Shown here piece by piece: positions 1-7,647 of a DNA stretch of 12,632 nucleotides; position 1 is the first letter of the stretch, and every line of letters begins with the position of its first letter. Source of the DNA: Bryobacteraceae bacterium (GTDB lineage: Bacteria; Acidobacteriota; Terriglobia; Bryobacterales; Bryobacteraceae); NCBI GenBank assembly GCA_019686145.1, contig JADGHK010000031.1, positions 1 to 12,632 on the forward strand. The letters run 5' to 3'. The notes under the pieces are model-generated. The model saw nothing but the letters and a program-made list of their open reading frames with translations, was not told where the DNA came from and made no database searches. Made by a program: the position numbers and the translations under genes.

Positions 1-610
1 GGAGCACGTGGCTGATCCAGTAAATGTGGGCCGAGTTGAAATCTCCTCCGATCAACTGCGGTCCGGAGAAAGCGCGTGCGTCGGCGAGTACGGGCTCGAG
101 TTGCTCCAGGTGATCCGTGGCATTGAGACGGTTGTCGAGGTGAAGGTTGTAGATACGAATGCGCCCCTGGGGCGTATTGAGAGTCGCTGCCAGGGCGATG
201 CGCTTCCGGGAGCGGAAGTGTAAATCAAACTCCTTCAGCGGGATTCGGCGGACGTCTTCAAGCGGGTATCGGCTGAGAATCGCAAGGCCCCTGGCGACCC
301 CGTTGACAGGCTCGGCCGCCGGCGCGAAGCAGAATTGATAGCCCAGCCGTTCGGCAAGCTCCCGCGCCGCGCCAACTCCGCTTCCGGACACGACCTCCTG
401 CAAAAGCAGCAGATCCGCCCGGCGCACGCTGGATCTCCGCCAGTCGTTCCAGATGAGGTCCGCGTCGGTAACTTCGGCCATATTGAGGCTGACGACGTTG
501 AGTCCCCCGGACGGATAGGGCTGAGCCTCCGAAACCGGAACCGAAACGAGAATCAGCGCAGCCACGATCGCCGGCCAGCGGCGGGCGCGGCGGAGCGGGA
601 GAACGTGCAT
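1..610 (-). CDS. Exported endonuclease/exonuclease/phosphatase (EEP) family protein, 3' end beyond the window
   Basis: The reverse strand reads an open frame of 203 codons from ATG at 610 to the window edge, so the C-terminus is missing. Residues 1-30 form a signal peptide: basic stretch (RRARR), hydrophobic core (AIVAALILVSVPV), then SEAQ. EEP-fold landmarks follow in order: NVVSLNM (first strand), LLLLQEV with the metal-binding Glu, GLAILSRYP, IYNLHLDN and GGDFNSA (the GDxN metal/catalytic motif). Family members hydrolyse phosphodiester or phosphate-ester bonds in nucleic acids, lipids or small molecules, using Mg2+; the substrate cannot be read here. The protein is probably periplasmic or secreted. 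An in-frame ATG at 658 would add 16 residues, but the start at 610 puts the signal peptide at the N-terminus and is preferred, although neither start has a strong Shine-Dalgarno. It lies 87 nt downstream of manA and may be the last gene of that operon. Confidence 0.85.
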   Translation of the reverse strand, partial: MHVLPLRRARRWPAIVAALILVSVPVSEAQPYPSGGLNVVSLNMAEVTDADLIWNDWRRSSVRRADLLLLQEVVSGSGVGAARELAERLGYQFCFAPAAEPVNGVARGLAILSRYPLEDVRRIPLKEFDLHFRSRKRIALAATLNTPQGRIRIYNLHLDNRLNATDHLEQLEPVLADARAFSGPQLIGGDFNSAHIYWISHVL

Positions 611-697
611 TCTGTAAAGACTGGACGTAAGCGAAGGCCGCCGGGATTCGAGGATCATCCAGCGAGACGGATTCTTCGTCAGGCGGGCTGCGCGGAG

Positions 698-1492
698 TTA
701 CGGCGCGTAGGTGCGCAAAAAGGTGGCGTCGCCCTCGACGGGAATCGTTCCAGGGGAAATTCTCCACACCTCGCCGGGCGCGGCAGGCTGCCCCTCGATG
801 GCGAGCGATCCGTGCATGATCATCCAGTACTCGGCCTTCTCACAGCCGGTGGCAACCTCTCGAAGCCCCGTGGTTGTAATACGGTCGGTTACGAAGTACT
901 GGCAGCAGACGAGGCGTTCGACACCCGGCTGCGTCACGGCCGGAGTGACGGCGCCGGGGTGCGGCTCGGGCCGGGCGACGTTTACGGCATGATCGAGGTG
1001 CAACTCCCGAGGCCGCCCGTAATCATAGAGCCGATAGGTGACGTCGGAGTACTGCTGGATCTCGCAGAGGGCGATGCCGGCGCCAATCGCGTGGACCACA
1101 CCGGCCGGAACGAAGTACGTTTCTCCCGGCTTTACAGGCACCCAGTTCAGCAGGTGCTCGATTTCACCGGAGAGCGAAGCTTCCCTCAGACGGTCCGGCG
1201 ACAGCGTTTCGTGAAAGCCCAGGGCTATGGAGGCTCCGGGCTCAGCGCGCAGGATGTGCCACATCTCCGTCTTGCCGGCCGAGTTCTCGTGCACCCTTGC
1301 GTAATCGTCGTCCGGATGGACCTGTACGGAGAGGCGTTCTGTCGTGAAGATGAACTTGAGAAGTAGCGGGATATCCTGTTGATGGTACCAGACTTCGCCG
1401 ATCTTACCGTTGCTGTCGGGGAACCACGGCGACAGCGTCGTGGCTCCCCATACTTTCTCGTGAAAAGACCCCTGCAGCCGTTCTGTCCTCAT
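698..1492 (-). CDS. manA: Type I mannose-6-phosphate isomerase (short bacterial form)
   Basis: A 264-residue cytosolic enzyme that interconverts mannose 6-phosphate and fructose 6-phosphate, linking glycolysis to GDP-mannose and polysaccharide precursors. The zinc ligands of type I isomerases are visible: Gln57 and His59 in VQVHPDDD, Glu76 in GKTEMWHI, and His134 in PAGVVHAIGAG. The conserved YRLYDYGRPRELHL segment carries the active-site Arg. GKIGEVWYH near residue 32 matches the family N-terminus. It is shorter than the roughly 315-residue Bacillus ManA, but the cupin core and C-terminal cupin strand are present. The frame stays open upstream into the aminotransferase gene. ATG at 1492 is chosen because the family N-terminus (W.....GE.W) begins just after it. 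The start is only 7 nt past the aspC stop, so translation is probably coupled; there is no strong Shine-Dalgarno. Confidence 0.93.
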   Translation of the reverse strand: MRTERLQGSFHEKVWGATTLSPWFPDSNGKIGEVWYHQQDIPLLLKFIFTTERLSVQVHPDDDYARVHENSAGKTEMWHILRAEPGASIALGFHETLSPDRLREASLSGEIEHLLNWVPVKPGETYFVPAGVVHAIGAGIALCEIQQYSDVTYRLYDYGRPRELHLDHAVNVARPEPHPGAVTPAVTQPGVERLVCCQYFVTDRITTTGLREVATGCEKAEYWMIMHGSLAIEGQPAAPGEVWRISPGTIPVEGDATFLRTYAP

Positions 1493-1499
1493 CCCGCGC

Positions 1500-2681
1500 T
1501 CATCCGGTGATGAACTTGTGAATCCGGTCGAGGCCTCGCTCGAGCTCCTGCATCGAGGTGGCGTAGGAAATGCGAATGTGCTTGTCGGTGCCGAACGCTT
1601 CACCAGGCACAACCGCGACGTGCGCTTCGGCAAGGAGGCGCTCGGCGAATTCCATTGGAGAAGCGATTCCCTTCCGTTCGAGAGCTTCCGAGATATTGGG
1701 ATAGGCGTAGAAGGCGCCGCGCGGCTCCGCGGTCGTGACCCCTGGAATCTGACGGAGCCGGTTGATGACGAAGTCCCTTCTTTTCTTGTACTCCGCCAGC
1801 ATAACGTCAACGGAACCTTGAGGTCCTCGCACTGCCTCGACGCCTGCCTTCTGCGCAATGGAGGTGGGGTTCGAGGTGGAGTGGCTTTGGAGCTTGTTGA
1901 TGGCGTTAATGACGGGAGCGGGCGCAAGGCCAAATCCGATACGCCAGCCCGTCATCGAGTAAGTCTTGGAGAGGGACCCAGCGACGAGGACGGTCTCCTT
2001 GGCGTCGGGCAGGGAGGCGATGGAGAACGGGCTGCTGTCGTAAAGGAAGCGGCAGTAGCATTCGTCGGTCATCAGCCAGATGCCGCGCTTCGAGGTGAGC
2101 TGGAAGATTTTCTCGAACTCGCTCCGTTCGACCACCGCGCCGCTCGGGTTCGACGGCGAATTGATGATCACCATGCGCGTGCGCTCGTTGAGATGCGACT
2201 CAATCATGTCCGCGGTGAGCGCAAAGCCCTTCGCTTCGTCGGTCTCAACGAACACGCATTTGCCGCCGGCATAGTTCACCACATCTTTATAGGTGACCCA
2301 GTACGGGACGGGGATCACGACCTCGTCGCCGCTGTCGATGAGCACCTGCATGTAGTTGAAGATGATGTGCTTGCCGCCGACCGAAATGATGCATTCCGAG
2401 GGGCTGTAGGATGTGCCGTAATCAGCGGCATGCCGCTCGCAAATTGCCTGCTTCAGCTCCTGTGTGCCGCCTGCCGGGGTGTACTTGGTAAAGTTTCCCT
2501 CGATCGCGCGAATTGCGGCCTGCTTGATGTTATCCGGGGTGGGGAAGTCGGGTTCGCCTGCTCCGAAATCCACCACATCGACACCCTCCCGTCTGAGGCG
2601 GTCGGCGTCTGCTGCCACCTTCATCGTGGAGGATACGCTGATCCGTGATATTCGTTCCGCCAGTTCGGATGTAACCTGCAC
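1500..2681 (-). CDS. aspC: PLP-dependent class I aminotransferase, aspartate aminotransferase type (Ib)
   Basis: A 393-residue cytosolic fold-type I aminotransferase, about the usual length for bacterial Ib enzymes. Visible motifs: GEPDFPTP (42-49) at the substrate loop, NSPSNPSG (174-181) with the cofactor-contacting Asn, TDECYCRF with Asp206 (pyridine nitrogen) and Tyr209, SLSKTYSMTGWRIGF with the Schiff-base Lys239 and Arg247, and HIRISYA near the end with the carboxylate-binding Arg. The family transfers the amino group between aspartate/glutamate and 2-oxo acids; Ib members may also act on prephenate or aromatic substrates, which I cannot separate by eye. The start is GTG at 2681, 3 nt after the coaD stop, with GGGAG about 10 nt upstream inside coaD. 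The tight spacing implies co-transcription and coupling with coaD and manA. The gene symbol is by family resemblance. Confidence 0.92.
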   Translation of the reverse strand: MQVTSELAERISRISVSSTMKVAADADRLRREGVDVVDFGAGEPDFPTPDNIKQAAIRAIEGNFTKYTPAGGTQELKQAICERHAADYGTSYSPSECIISVGGKHIIFNYMQVLIDSGDEVVIPVPYWVTYKDVVNYAGGKCVFVETDEAKGFALTADMIESHLNERTRMVIINSPSNPSGAVVERSEFEKIFQLTSKRGIWLMTDECYCRFLYDSSPFSIASLPDAKETVLVAGSLSKTYSMTGWRIGFGLAPAPVINAINKLQSHSTSNPTSIAQKAGVEAVRGPQGSVDVMLAEYKKRRDFVINRLRQIPGVTTAEPRGAFYAYPNISEALERKGIASPMEFAERLLAEAHVAVVPGEAFGTDKHIRISYATSMQELERGLDRIHKFITG

Positions 2682-2684
2682 GTG

Positions 2685-3188
2685 CTACTTCGCTCCCAAT
2701 AGTCTCTTTTTTAATCGAACTTCTACCGGAGGGGGCACGAGTCCTGTGATATCGCCTCCCAGCCGGATCACTTCTTTTACCAGGCGGGAGCTGATGAAGG
2801 AATGGGCCTCTCCCGCCATCATGAAAATTGTCTCAATCTCCGGCCGGAGGCGCCGGTTCATCAGCGCCATCTGCAACTCGCCTTCGTAATCCGAAATCGC
2901 ACGGATTCCACGAAGTATGAGCGTCGCTCCCCGCCGGGACGCGTAGTCCACCAGCAGACCGTCGAAAGAATCGACTTCCACGTTGGGGTACTCCCGCACG
3001 ACCTCGCGCAGCATTTCTTTTCGCTCCTCGACTGAAAAGAGCGGCTGCTTGCTCTCGTTCCGCAAGACTGCGACAATGAGCCGGTCGACGACCTTCACGC
3101 CTCGAGCAATGAGATCCAGATGCCCGTTAGTGATGGGATCGAAGGAGCCGGGGTAGATGCCTATCGTGTGAGCTGGCTTCGCGGCCAC
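2685..3188 (-). CDS. coaD: Pantetheine-phosphate adenylyltransferase (PPAT)
   Basis: A 167-residue enzyme of coenzyme A biosynthesis that adenylates 4'-phosphopantetheine with ATP to give dephospho-CoA and pyrophosphate. The nucleotidyltransferase (T/H)xGH signature is present as TNGH (20-23) within YPGSFDPITNGHLDLI. RGIRAISDYEGELQMALMNR and the ISSR-type motif (FISSRLVKEV) near residue 133 are also typical of PPAT. The length fits the family (about 160). The start is GTG at 3188, with GGAGGA at 3201-3206, a 12-nt spacing that is somewhat long; no in-frame alternative start lies nearby. It is the first gene of the four-gene minus-strand cluster and overlaps nothing upstream. In the cell it acts as a cytosolic hexamer (family knowledge). 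Confidence 0.96.
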   Translation of the reverse strand: MAAKPAHTIGIYPGSFDPITNGHLDLIARGVKVVDRLIVAVLRNESKQPLFSVEERKEMLREVVREYPNVEVDSFDGLLVDYASRRGATLILRGIRAISDYEGELQMALMNRRLRPEIETIFMMAGEAHSFISSRLVKEVIRLGGDITGLVPPPVEVRLKKRLLGAK

Positions 3189-3225
3189 CTGAGATCGATG
3201 TCCTCCGTTTACGGACGCAATCCTG

Positions 3226-3255
3226 ATTGTATCGAAACTTGCAGGTCCGCTTCAG
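3226..3255 (-). promoter_or_regulatory. Probable promoter of the coaD operon
   Basis: On the minus strand a TACAAT -10 element (3226-3231) is preceded at 18 bp by a weak CTGAAG -35 (3250-3255). Transcription would start near 3219 and leave a leader of about 30 nt that contains the GGAGGA site of coaD. The -10 matches consensus at 5 of 6 positions, the -35 at only 3. Confidence 0.4.
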
Positions 3256-3274
3256 CTTGTATGGCGGAAGTTCC

Positions 3275-3303
3275 TTTAACCCCAACCGTTAATTTCGTAT
3301 AAT
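3275..3303 (+). promoter_or_regulatory. Probable sigma-70-type promoter of the TPR gene
   Basis: A perfect TATAAT lies at 3298-3303, with a weak TTTAAC -35 at 3275-3280 and a 17-bp spacer. The start of transcription would be near 3310, giving a leader of about 23 nt that holds the AAGGAGGG ribosome binding site. It is divergent from the coaD promoter in an AT-richer intergenic gap. Confidence 0.6.
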
Positions 3304-3320
3304 GCTACACCAACTTGCGG

Positions 3321-3328
3321 AAGGAGGG
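3321..3328 (+). promoter_or_regulatory. Strong Shine-Dalgarno that fixes the TPR start
   Basis: AAGGAGGG sits about 5 nt before ATG at 3333. It decides against an in-frame TTG at 3315 that would put this site inside the coding sequence and displace the signal peptide. It is the strongest ribosome binding site in the window. Confidence 0.85.
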
Positions 3329-3332
3329 TGTG

Positions 3333-4487
3333 ATGAAGCTTTTCACACTGATGGCGGCCTCCCTTCTGGTGACTGCTTCGGCGACAGCCCAGCGGCACAA
3401 GTTGACAATCAATGCGGAGACGCCCGAGGGTCAGATGCTCCAGCAGATCGGGATGGAGCAGGATGCGGCTAAGAAGGTGGCGCTTCTCGAAGAGTTCGCC
3501 GCCAAGCACCCCAATCACGAGGCGATCGGTTGGGTGTATTCGCAGCTGATTCCCGCGTATGCGAACGCGAAGGAGTTCGACAAAGTCATTGCGATCGGGG
3601 AGAAACAGCTGGCTGCGGACGGTGAGGATATCGAGGCTGCTCTCGCAGTCCTCAAAGCCGCAGAGGCGAAAAGGGACGGAGACCTGGTGCTCAAGTATGC
3701 GCCTCTGACCTCAGACCTCGCCCGCAAGATCGCAGGAGAAAAGAAGCCGGATGATGAGGATGAGGTCGAGGCGTGGAAGCGGAAGGTCAGTTATGCCACC
3801 CAGGTCGATACCTACTCCGAGTACGCTCTGTCTGCGACGGCGCTCGCGCTTCAGACGACGGATCCGGCAAAGGCGATTGCCCTGGTCGAGATGCTCGAGA
3901 GCCGCAATCCGAAAAGCCAGTATCTGGCCCATTCCTACCAGGCGTACTTCACGGCGCTCCGGCAGGCAAAGCAGTTGGACAAGGCGGTAGCCGTCGCCGA
4001 AAAGGTGCTCCAGACGGATCAGACCAACGAAGACATGCTGCTGTTTGCGGCCGACTACTACATGCAGAAGAATCAGAATCCGGACAAAGTATTGGCTTAC
4101 TCGGCAAAGATCATCGAGGTGCTGCCGAAGAAGGCGAAACCGGAAGGTGTTAGCGACGCCGACTGGCAGAACAAGAAGAACCTGACGCTCGGTCTGGCGC
4201 ACTGGATGACCGGGGTCACGTATGCGAATCAGAACAAGTTCAGCCAGGCTGACTCTTCCCTGCGGACAGCATTGCCTCTGATTCAAGGAAACGAGCAACT
4301 GAAGGCCGGCACACTGTTCTATTTGGGCATCGCCAACTACAAGCTCGGCGAAGCGGGAAAGGGCGACTCCAAGCGGATTCTCGACGCCCTGAAGTTCAAC
4401 CAGGAATGCGCCGCCATTAAGAGTCCTTATCAAGCGCAGGCGAAGAAGAATATCGCGGCCATCCGTTCGCAGTATCGAATTCAGTAA
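3333..4487 (+). CDS. Exported tetratricopeptide-repeat protein
   Basis: A 384-residue protein with a signal peptide (MKLFTLMAASLLVTASATAQ), so periplasmic or outer-membrane associated. The rest is almost entirely alpha-helical with degenerate TPR-like units: AIGWVYSQLIPAYANAKEFD, then KAIALVEMLESRNP, YLAHSYQAYFTALRQAKQLD, EDMLLFAADYYMQ, and near the C-terminus LAHWMTGVTYANQNKFSQAD and GTLFYLGIANYKLGEAGKGD. TPR proteins act as protein-interaction scaffolds; no enzymatic motif is visible and the partner is unknown. A charged, acidic segment (GEKKPDDEDEVEAWKRK, around residue 135) divides the repeats. It is expressed from its own promoter and strong ribosome binding site, 144 nt upstream of the ADOP permease in the same direction, so the two may share a transcript. 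A specific function is not assignable. Confidence 0.88.
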   Translation: MKLFTLMAASLLVTASATAQRHKLTINAETPEGQMLQQIGMEQDAAKKVALLEEFAAKHPNHEAIGWVYSQLIPAYANAKEFDKVIAIGEKQLAADGEDIEAALAVLKAAEAKRDGDLVLKYAPLTSDLARKIAGEKKPDDEDEVEAWKRKVSYATQVDTYSEYALSATALALQTTDPAKAIALVEMLESRNPKSQYLAHSYQAYFTALRQAKQLDKAVAVAEKVLQTDQTNEDMLLFAADYYMQKNQNPDKVLAYSAKIIEVLPKKAKPEGVSDADWQNKKNLTLGLAHWMTGVTYANQNKFSQADSSLRTALPLIQGNEQLKAGTLFYLGIANYKLGEAGKGDSKRILDALKFNQECAAIKSPYQAQAKKNIAAIRSQYRIQ

Positions 4488-4566
4488 GGACAGACTGCAG
4501 CAGATCTTTCCCGGCGCAGCCCGTGCGCGGACAGGCATGTCCCGGAAGCGGACAGTAACGGAGGCG

Positions 4567-4592
4567 GCAAGCGCGTGTTTTGAGCGCTTTGC
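4567..4592 (+). repeat. Inverted repeat (hairpin) between the TPR gene and the permease gene
   Basis: AAGCGC (4569-4574) pairs with GCGCTT (4584-4589) around a 9-nt loop, and a GC/GC extension forms across one bulged T (4590). No long T tract follows, so it is at best a weak terminator or an mRNA-processing hairpin in the 144-nt gap. The rest of the gap shows nothing clear beyond a GGAGGGAG at 4596-4603. Confidence 0.3.
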
Positions 4593-4631
4593 ATTGGAGG
4601 GAGAAGTGCAGATTGATGCGCGGGTGCTTCC

Positions 4632-7079
4632 ATGCACGGACTGATACAGGATCTTCGCTTTGCAGCCCGTACTCTTCGCCGCAGCCCCGTCGTGTCGGCT
4701 GTCGCGATCCTCTCCATTGCCGCGGGGATCTGCGTAAATGCCACCGTCTTCAGTTGGATTGATTCCGTCCTCCTCCGGCCGCTGAGCGGGGTGGAAGGCG
4801 CCGATGAGATGGTGGCGATCAAGTCCACGACCCCGAACGGCGAGCTGATCGACTCCTCCTACCCGGACTATCGGGACTTCCGCGACCAGTCGGCGTCATT
4901 TGAGGGTGTCATCGCATTCATGCAGCGCCCGCTGTACCTTGGAGACCCGCCCAATGCAGAGCGTGTTTGGGCGCAGATTGTCAGCGGCAACTATTTCGAT
5001 GTTCTTCGTGTGAAGCCCGTCGCGGGGCGCACTTTCAGCCCCGAAGAGCAGGAAGAGAAGCCCGGCGCGTATCCGGTGGCGGTCATCAGTGAGGGCTTGT
5101 GGAAGCGGCGGTTCGGCGCAGATCCGGCCGTGATCGGCCGCTCCGTTCGCATCAACCGCCGGGAGTTCACCGTTGTCGGCGTCGCGCCGGACTCGTTCGC
5201 CGGCACTGTGACGGGCCTGCGGTTCGATCTGTGGATTCCGGTAACGATGCACAGTTCCATCACCGGTTCCGGGAACTGGATGGATCGCCGCGCGAACCGT
5301 CCGCTGGCTCTGATGGGCCGCCTGAAGCCCGGAATCGCGCTTGACACGGCGCGAGCCGAGATTCGGGCTCTCGCCAGCCGCCTGGAGCGGGAATATCCGA
5401 ACGATAACCGGGGTGTGGGCGCCGAAGTGCTGCCATTGTGGAAGTCGCCCGACGGAGCACAGCGTATCCTGGGCCTGGTGCTTCAGATTCTCCTTGGCCT
5501 CAGCAGCGTCGTCCTGCTGATCGTCACTGCCAACGTCAGCAATCTGCTGCTGACAAAAGTCGTCGCCCGGCATCGAGAATTCGGCATACGGATGAGCATT
5601 GGGGCCACGCGCCTGCGTCTTGCCCGGCAGCTGTTGACCGAGAGTCTGCTGCTCTCGGCGCTTGGCGCCGCCTGCGGAGTCGTGCTCGCGCCCTGGCTGA
5701 CGGGCGCTCTGAATGTCATCCTTCCAGCGACGGATCTCCCCGCCGCAATCTCTCCACAGCTCAATTGGTCAGTCTTGGGCTACATGGTCTTGCTGACCGG
5801 GATCACGACGGTTTTGAGCGGCCTTGCTCCGGTATTGCACTCGGCGCGGCGAGATCTGGCTGCGGAGCTGCGGGAGGGCGGGCGTCACGTCAGTTCAAGC
5901 TCACGGGCGCTGCGTCTGGGGGATGTCCTGGTCATCTCCGAAATTGCGCTGGCTGCGGTGGCTCTGGTCGGAGCGGGGCTCTTTCTAAAAAGTTTTCAGA
6001 AGGCGAGGGCGGTGCATCCGGGATTCAATGCAGACCACGTCTTGCTGGCGGGTCTCGACCTCACAAGCAGCGGCTATGAGCGGGAGCACAACCTGAGCCT
6101 TCTCCGCCAGACGATTGCTCGTCTCGAATCGTTACCCGGCGTCAGGCAGGCGGCGATCTCCGAGGACGTGCCTCTGGGATTCGGCGGAGGGTCCTGGGTG
6201 GAGGTTCAGGTGGACGGCTATCTTCCGGGAGACGGCGAGAATATGCGCCTCTGGCGCAATATCGTCTCGCCGAACTATTTCTCCGTCATGGGCATTCCAG
6301 TCCTTGAGGGACGGGCGTTCACGGATCGGGACGACGACGCTTCCGCTCATGTGATGATCGTTAACGAAACCTTTGCTGCCCGATTTCTGAGCGGCCAGAG
6401 GGCGATCGGGCGAACGGTCCGCGCCTTTGGTCATCCTCATACGATCGTCGGCGTTGTAAAAGACAGCAAGTACCGCAACTTGAAGGAAGCCCCGACCCCG
6501 TACTTCTATCTGCCGCTCGCTCAGCATTACCACAAGACTATGGCTCTTGCAGTGGTGGTGCGATACGACGCAGACGCTGCCATGTCGGTGCCGGCGCTTC
6601 GGATGGCGCTGCGGCAAATGGACCCAGGGATGAATACGGCCCTGATTCTGCCGCTGCGGGATTACATCAGTGCCGCATACTTTGGACAAAAGGTCGGCGC
6701 GACGATGCTGGCGGTGCTCGCCGCGCTCGCAATCGTGCTCGCTACGCTCGGCCTGTACGCGGTAATGGCATATTCGGTAGAGAGGCGGAGGCAGGAGATG
6801 GGCATCCGGATGGCGCTGGGTGCGCAGCCGGCTCAACTGGTTCGGGCGGAGATGGCGAGGGGTGGACTCCTGGCTCTGATTGGAATCGCCAGCGGCATCG
6901 CGATCGCCGCAGGCACCAGCCGGTTTGCAGCCGGCACACTCTACGGAGTGAACAGCACCGACGCAGGAACGTTTCTCGGCGCGGCTCTGTGCCTCCTGGT
7001 TGCGACGCTCACCGCCGCTTATGTGCCGGCCAGACGGGCGACCCGGATTGATCCGCTTCGGGCACTCCAGCCCGAGTAG
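4632..7079 (+). CDS. ADOP-type ABC transporter permease (double MacB/FtsX unit)
   Basis: An 815-residue inner-membrane protein with two repeats of the layout TM helix, periplasmic MacB-like core, three-TM FtsX domain. Estimated helices: about 19-43; 280-303, 336-359 and 379-401; 434-451; 686-713, 743-761 and 781-798. FtsX signatures appear twice, as REFGIRMSIGAT and RQEMGIRMALGAQ, and the C-terminus PARRATRIDPLRALQPE is typical. The N-terminus MHGLIQDLRFAARTLRRSP matches acidobacterial duplicated orphan permeases that lack the extra N-terminal regulatory domain. MacB/FtsX permeases normally need an ATPase subunit and move no solute through the membrane core, acting instead on periplasmic partners; no ATPase gene lies nearby. 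The start at 4632 is forced, because a TGA in the same frame at 4614-4616 precedes it. There is no good ribosome binding site at a useful distance. The substrate is unknown. Confidence 0.9.
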   Translation: MHGLIQDLRFAARTLRRSPVVSAVAILSIAAGICVNATVFSWIDSVLLRPLSGVEGADEMVAIKSTTPNGELIDSSYPDYRDFRDQSASFEGVIAFMQRPLYLGDPPNAERVWAQIVSGNYFDVLRVKPVAGRTFSPEEQEEKPGAYPVAVISEGLWKRRFGADPAVIGRSVRINRREFTVVGVAPDSFAGTVTGLRFDLWIPVTMHSSITGSGNWMDRRANRPLALMGRLKPGIALDTARAEIRALASRLEREYPNDNRGVGAEVLPLWKSPDGAQRILGLVLQILLGLSSVVLLIVTANVSNLLLTKVVARHREFGIRMSIGATRLRLARQLLTESLLLSALGAACGVVLAPWLTGALNVILPATDLPAAISPQLNWSVLGYMVLLTGITTVLSGLAPVLHSARRDLAAELREGGRHVSSSSRALRLGDVLVISEIALAAVALVGAGLFLKSFQKARAVHPGFNADHVLLAGLDLTSSGYEREHNLSLLRQTIARLESLPGVRQAAISEDVPLGFGGGSWVEVQVDGYLPGDGENMRLWRNIVSPNYFSVMGIPVLEGRAFTDRDDDASAHVMIVNETFAARFLSGQRAIGRTVRAFGHPHTIVGVVKDSKYRNLKEAPTPYFYLPLAQHYHKTMALAVVVRYDADAAMSVPALRMALRQMDPGMNTALILPLRDYISAAYFGQKVGATMLAVLAALAIVLATLGLYAVMAYSVERRRQEMGIRMALGAQPAQLVRAEMARGGLLALIGIASGIAIAAGTSRFAAGTLYGVNSTDAGTFLGAALCLLVATLTAAYVPARRATRIDPLRALQPE

Positions 7080-7080
7080 G

Positions 7081-7098
7081 CGGACCGCTTAGTGTCCG
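7081..7098. terminator. Small inverted repeat at the convergent gene ends, possible weak terminator
   Basis: CGGAC (7081-7085) and GTCCG (7094-7098) flank an 8-nt loop across the stop region of the permease gene and nuoI, which converge with only 9 nt between stops. There is no T tract on either side, so termination is speculative. Confidence 0.2.
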
Positions 7099-7592
7099 GA
7101 CGCTTGCTCAGCCTGCTCCCGGATCACCGGCGGTTTCGCTCCGGCCGGAACGGGAACCAGCAGCTGTTCCTTTCGGTAAATCAGCGTCGAGATGTTGTAG
7201 CTGGCAAGCTCGAAGCCGTGGCCGTGCGTGATGGCGTCCGTGGGGCAGGCTTCCACGCAGTAGCCGCAGAAGATGCACCGGCTGTAGTCGATGTTGTAGA
7301 CCTCGGCGTAGCGCTCGCCTCCGCTGATCCGGACCTGTTCGGTGTTCTCCGCGGCTTCAATGTAGATGCAATCGGACGGGCAGGCTGCGGCGCACAGGAA
7401 GCAGGCGACGCACTTCTCCATGCCGTTCTCATCGCGCTGCAGTTGATGAAGCCCCCGGTAGCGCTCCTGGAATTTCGGGGGAGCATCCGGGTAGTCCTCC
7501 GTGATCGTCGGCGAGAGCATCTCCTTCAGGGTGACGCTCATCCCTTTCGCGATAGCCGCGGCAGATTCCAGGATTCCGTTGATCGAAGACAT
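7089..7592 (-). CDS. nuoI: NADH-quinone oxidoreductase subunit I, 2x[4Fe-4S] (orphan copy)
   Basis: A 167-residue protein with two complete ferredoxin motifs: Cys61, 64, 67, 71 (CVACFLCAAACP) and Cys106, 109, 112, 116 (CIFCGYCVEACP). Surrounding residues are NuoI-like, not generic ferredoxin: ERYRGLHQLQRDENGMEKC before the first motif, and IDYSRC, then PTDAITHGHGFELAS after the second. In Complex I this subunit carries clusters N6a and N6b in the peripheral arm and passes electrons towards quinone at the membrane face. All eight ligands are present and the length is normal, so the gene looks functional. No other nuo gene is in the window: upstream on the same strand are a redoxin and a STAS protein, downstream is the convergent permease. 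ATG at 7592 has only a GA-rich AAGAGATAGAGA as ribosome binding site. It might instead serve another ferredoxin-dependent complex. Confidence 0.88.
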   Translation of the reverse strand: MSSINGILESAAAIAKGMSVTLKEMLSPTITEDYPDAPPKFQERYRGLHQLQRDENGMEKCVACFLCAAACPSDCIYIEAAENTEQVRISGGERYAEVYNIDYSRCIFCGYCVEACPTDAITHGHGFELASYNISTLIYRKEQLLVPVPAGAKPPVIREQAEQASGH

Positions 7593-7647
7593 TCTCTATC
7601 TCTTTTAGCTTACCTTGACTCCCTCCGGGAGCCTAGTTTTTCGAACT

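Noticed and set aside
335..1366. Long plus-strand open frame (343 codons) opposite manA and the EEP gene
   Set aside because: It is antisense to two genes with clear family motifs, its translation has no recognisable domain, and long antisense frames are expected in GC-rich DNA.
1518..2648. Long plus-strand open frame (376 codons) opposite the aminotransferase
   Set aside because: The minus strand encodes a complete PLP aminotransferase with every key residue; the plus frame looks like low-complexity shadow sequence.
4529..4542. GGACA-GGCA-TGTCC hairpin after the TPR gene as a terminator
   Set aside because: It has only five base pairs and a four-base loop, and no T tract follows.
3711..4637. 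Minus-strand open frame (308 codons) opposite the TPR gene
   Set aside because: The plus strand has the promoter, strong ribosome binding site and signal peptide; the minus translation is Leu/Arg-rich with no motif.
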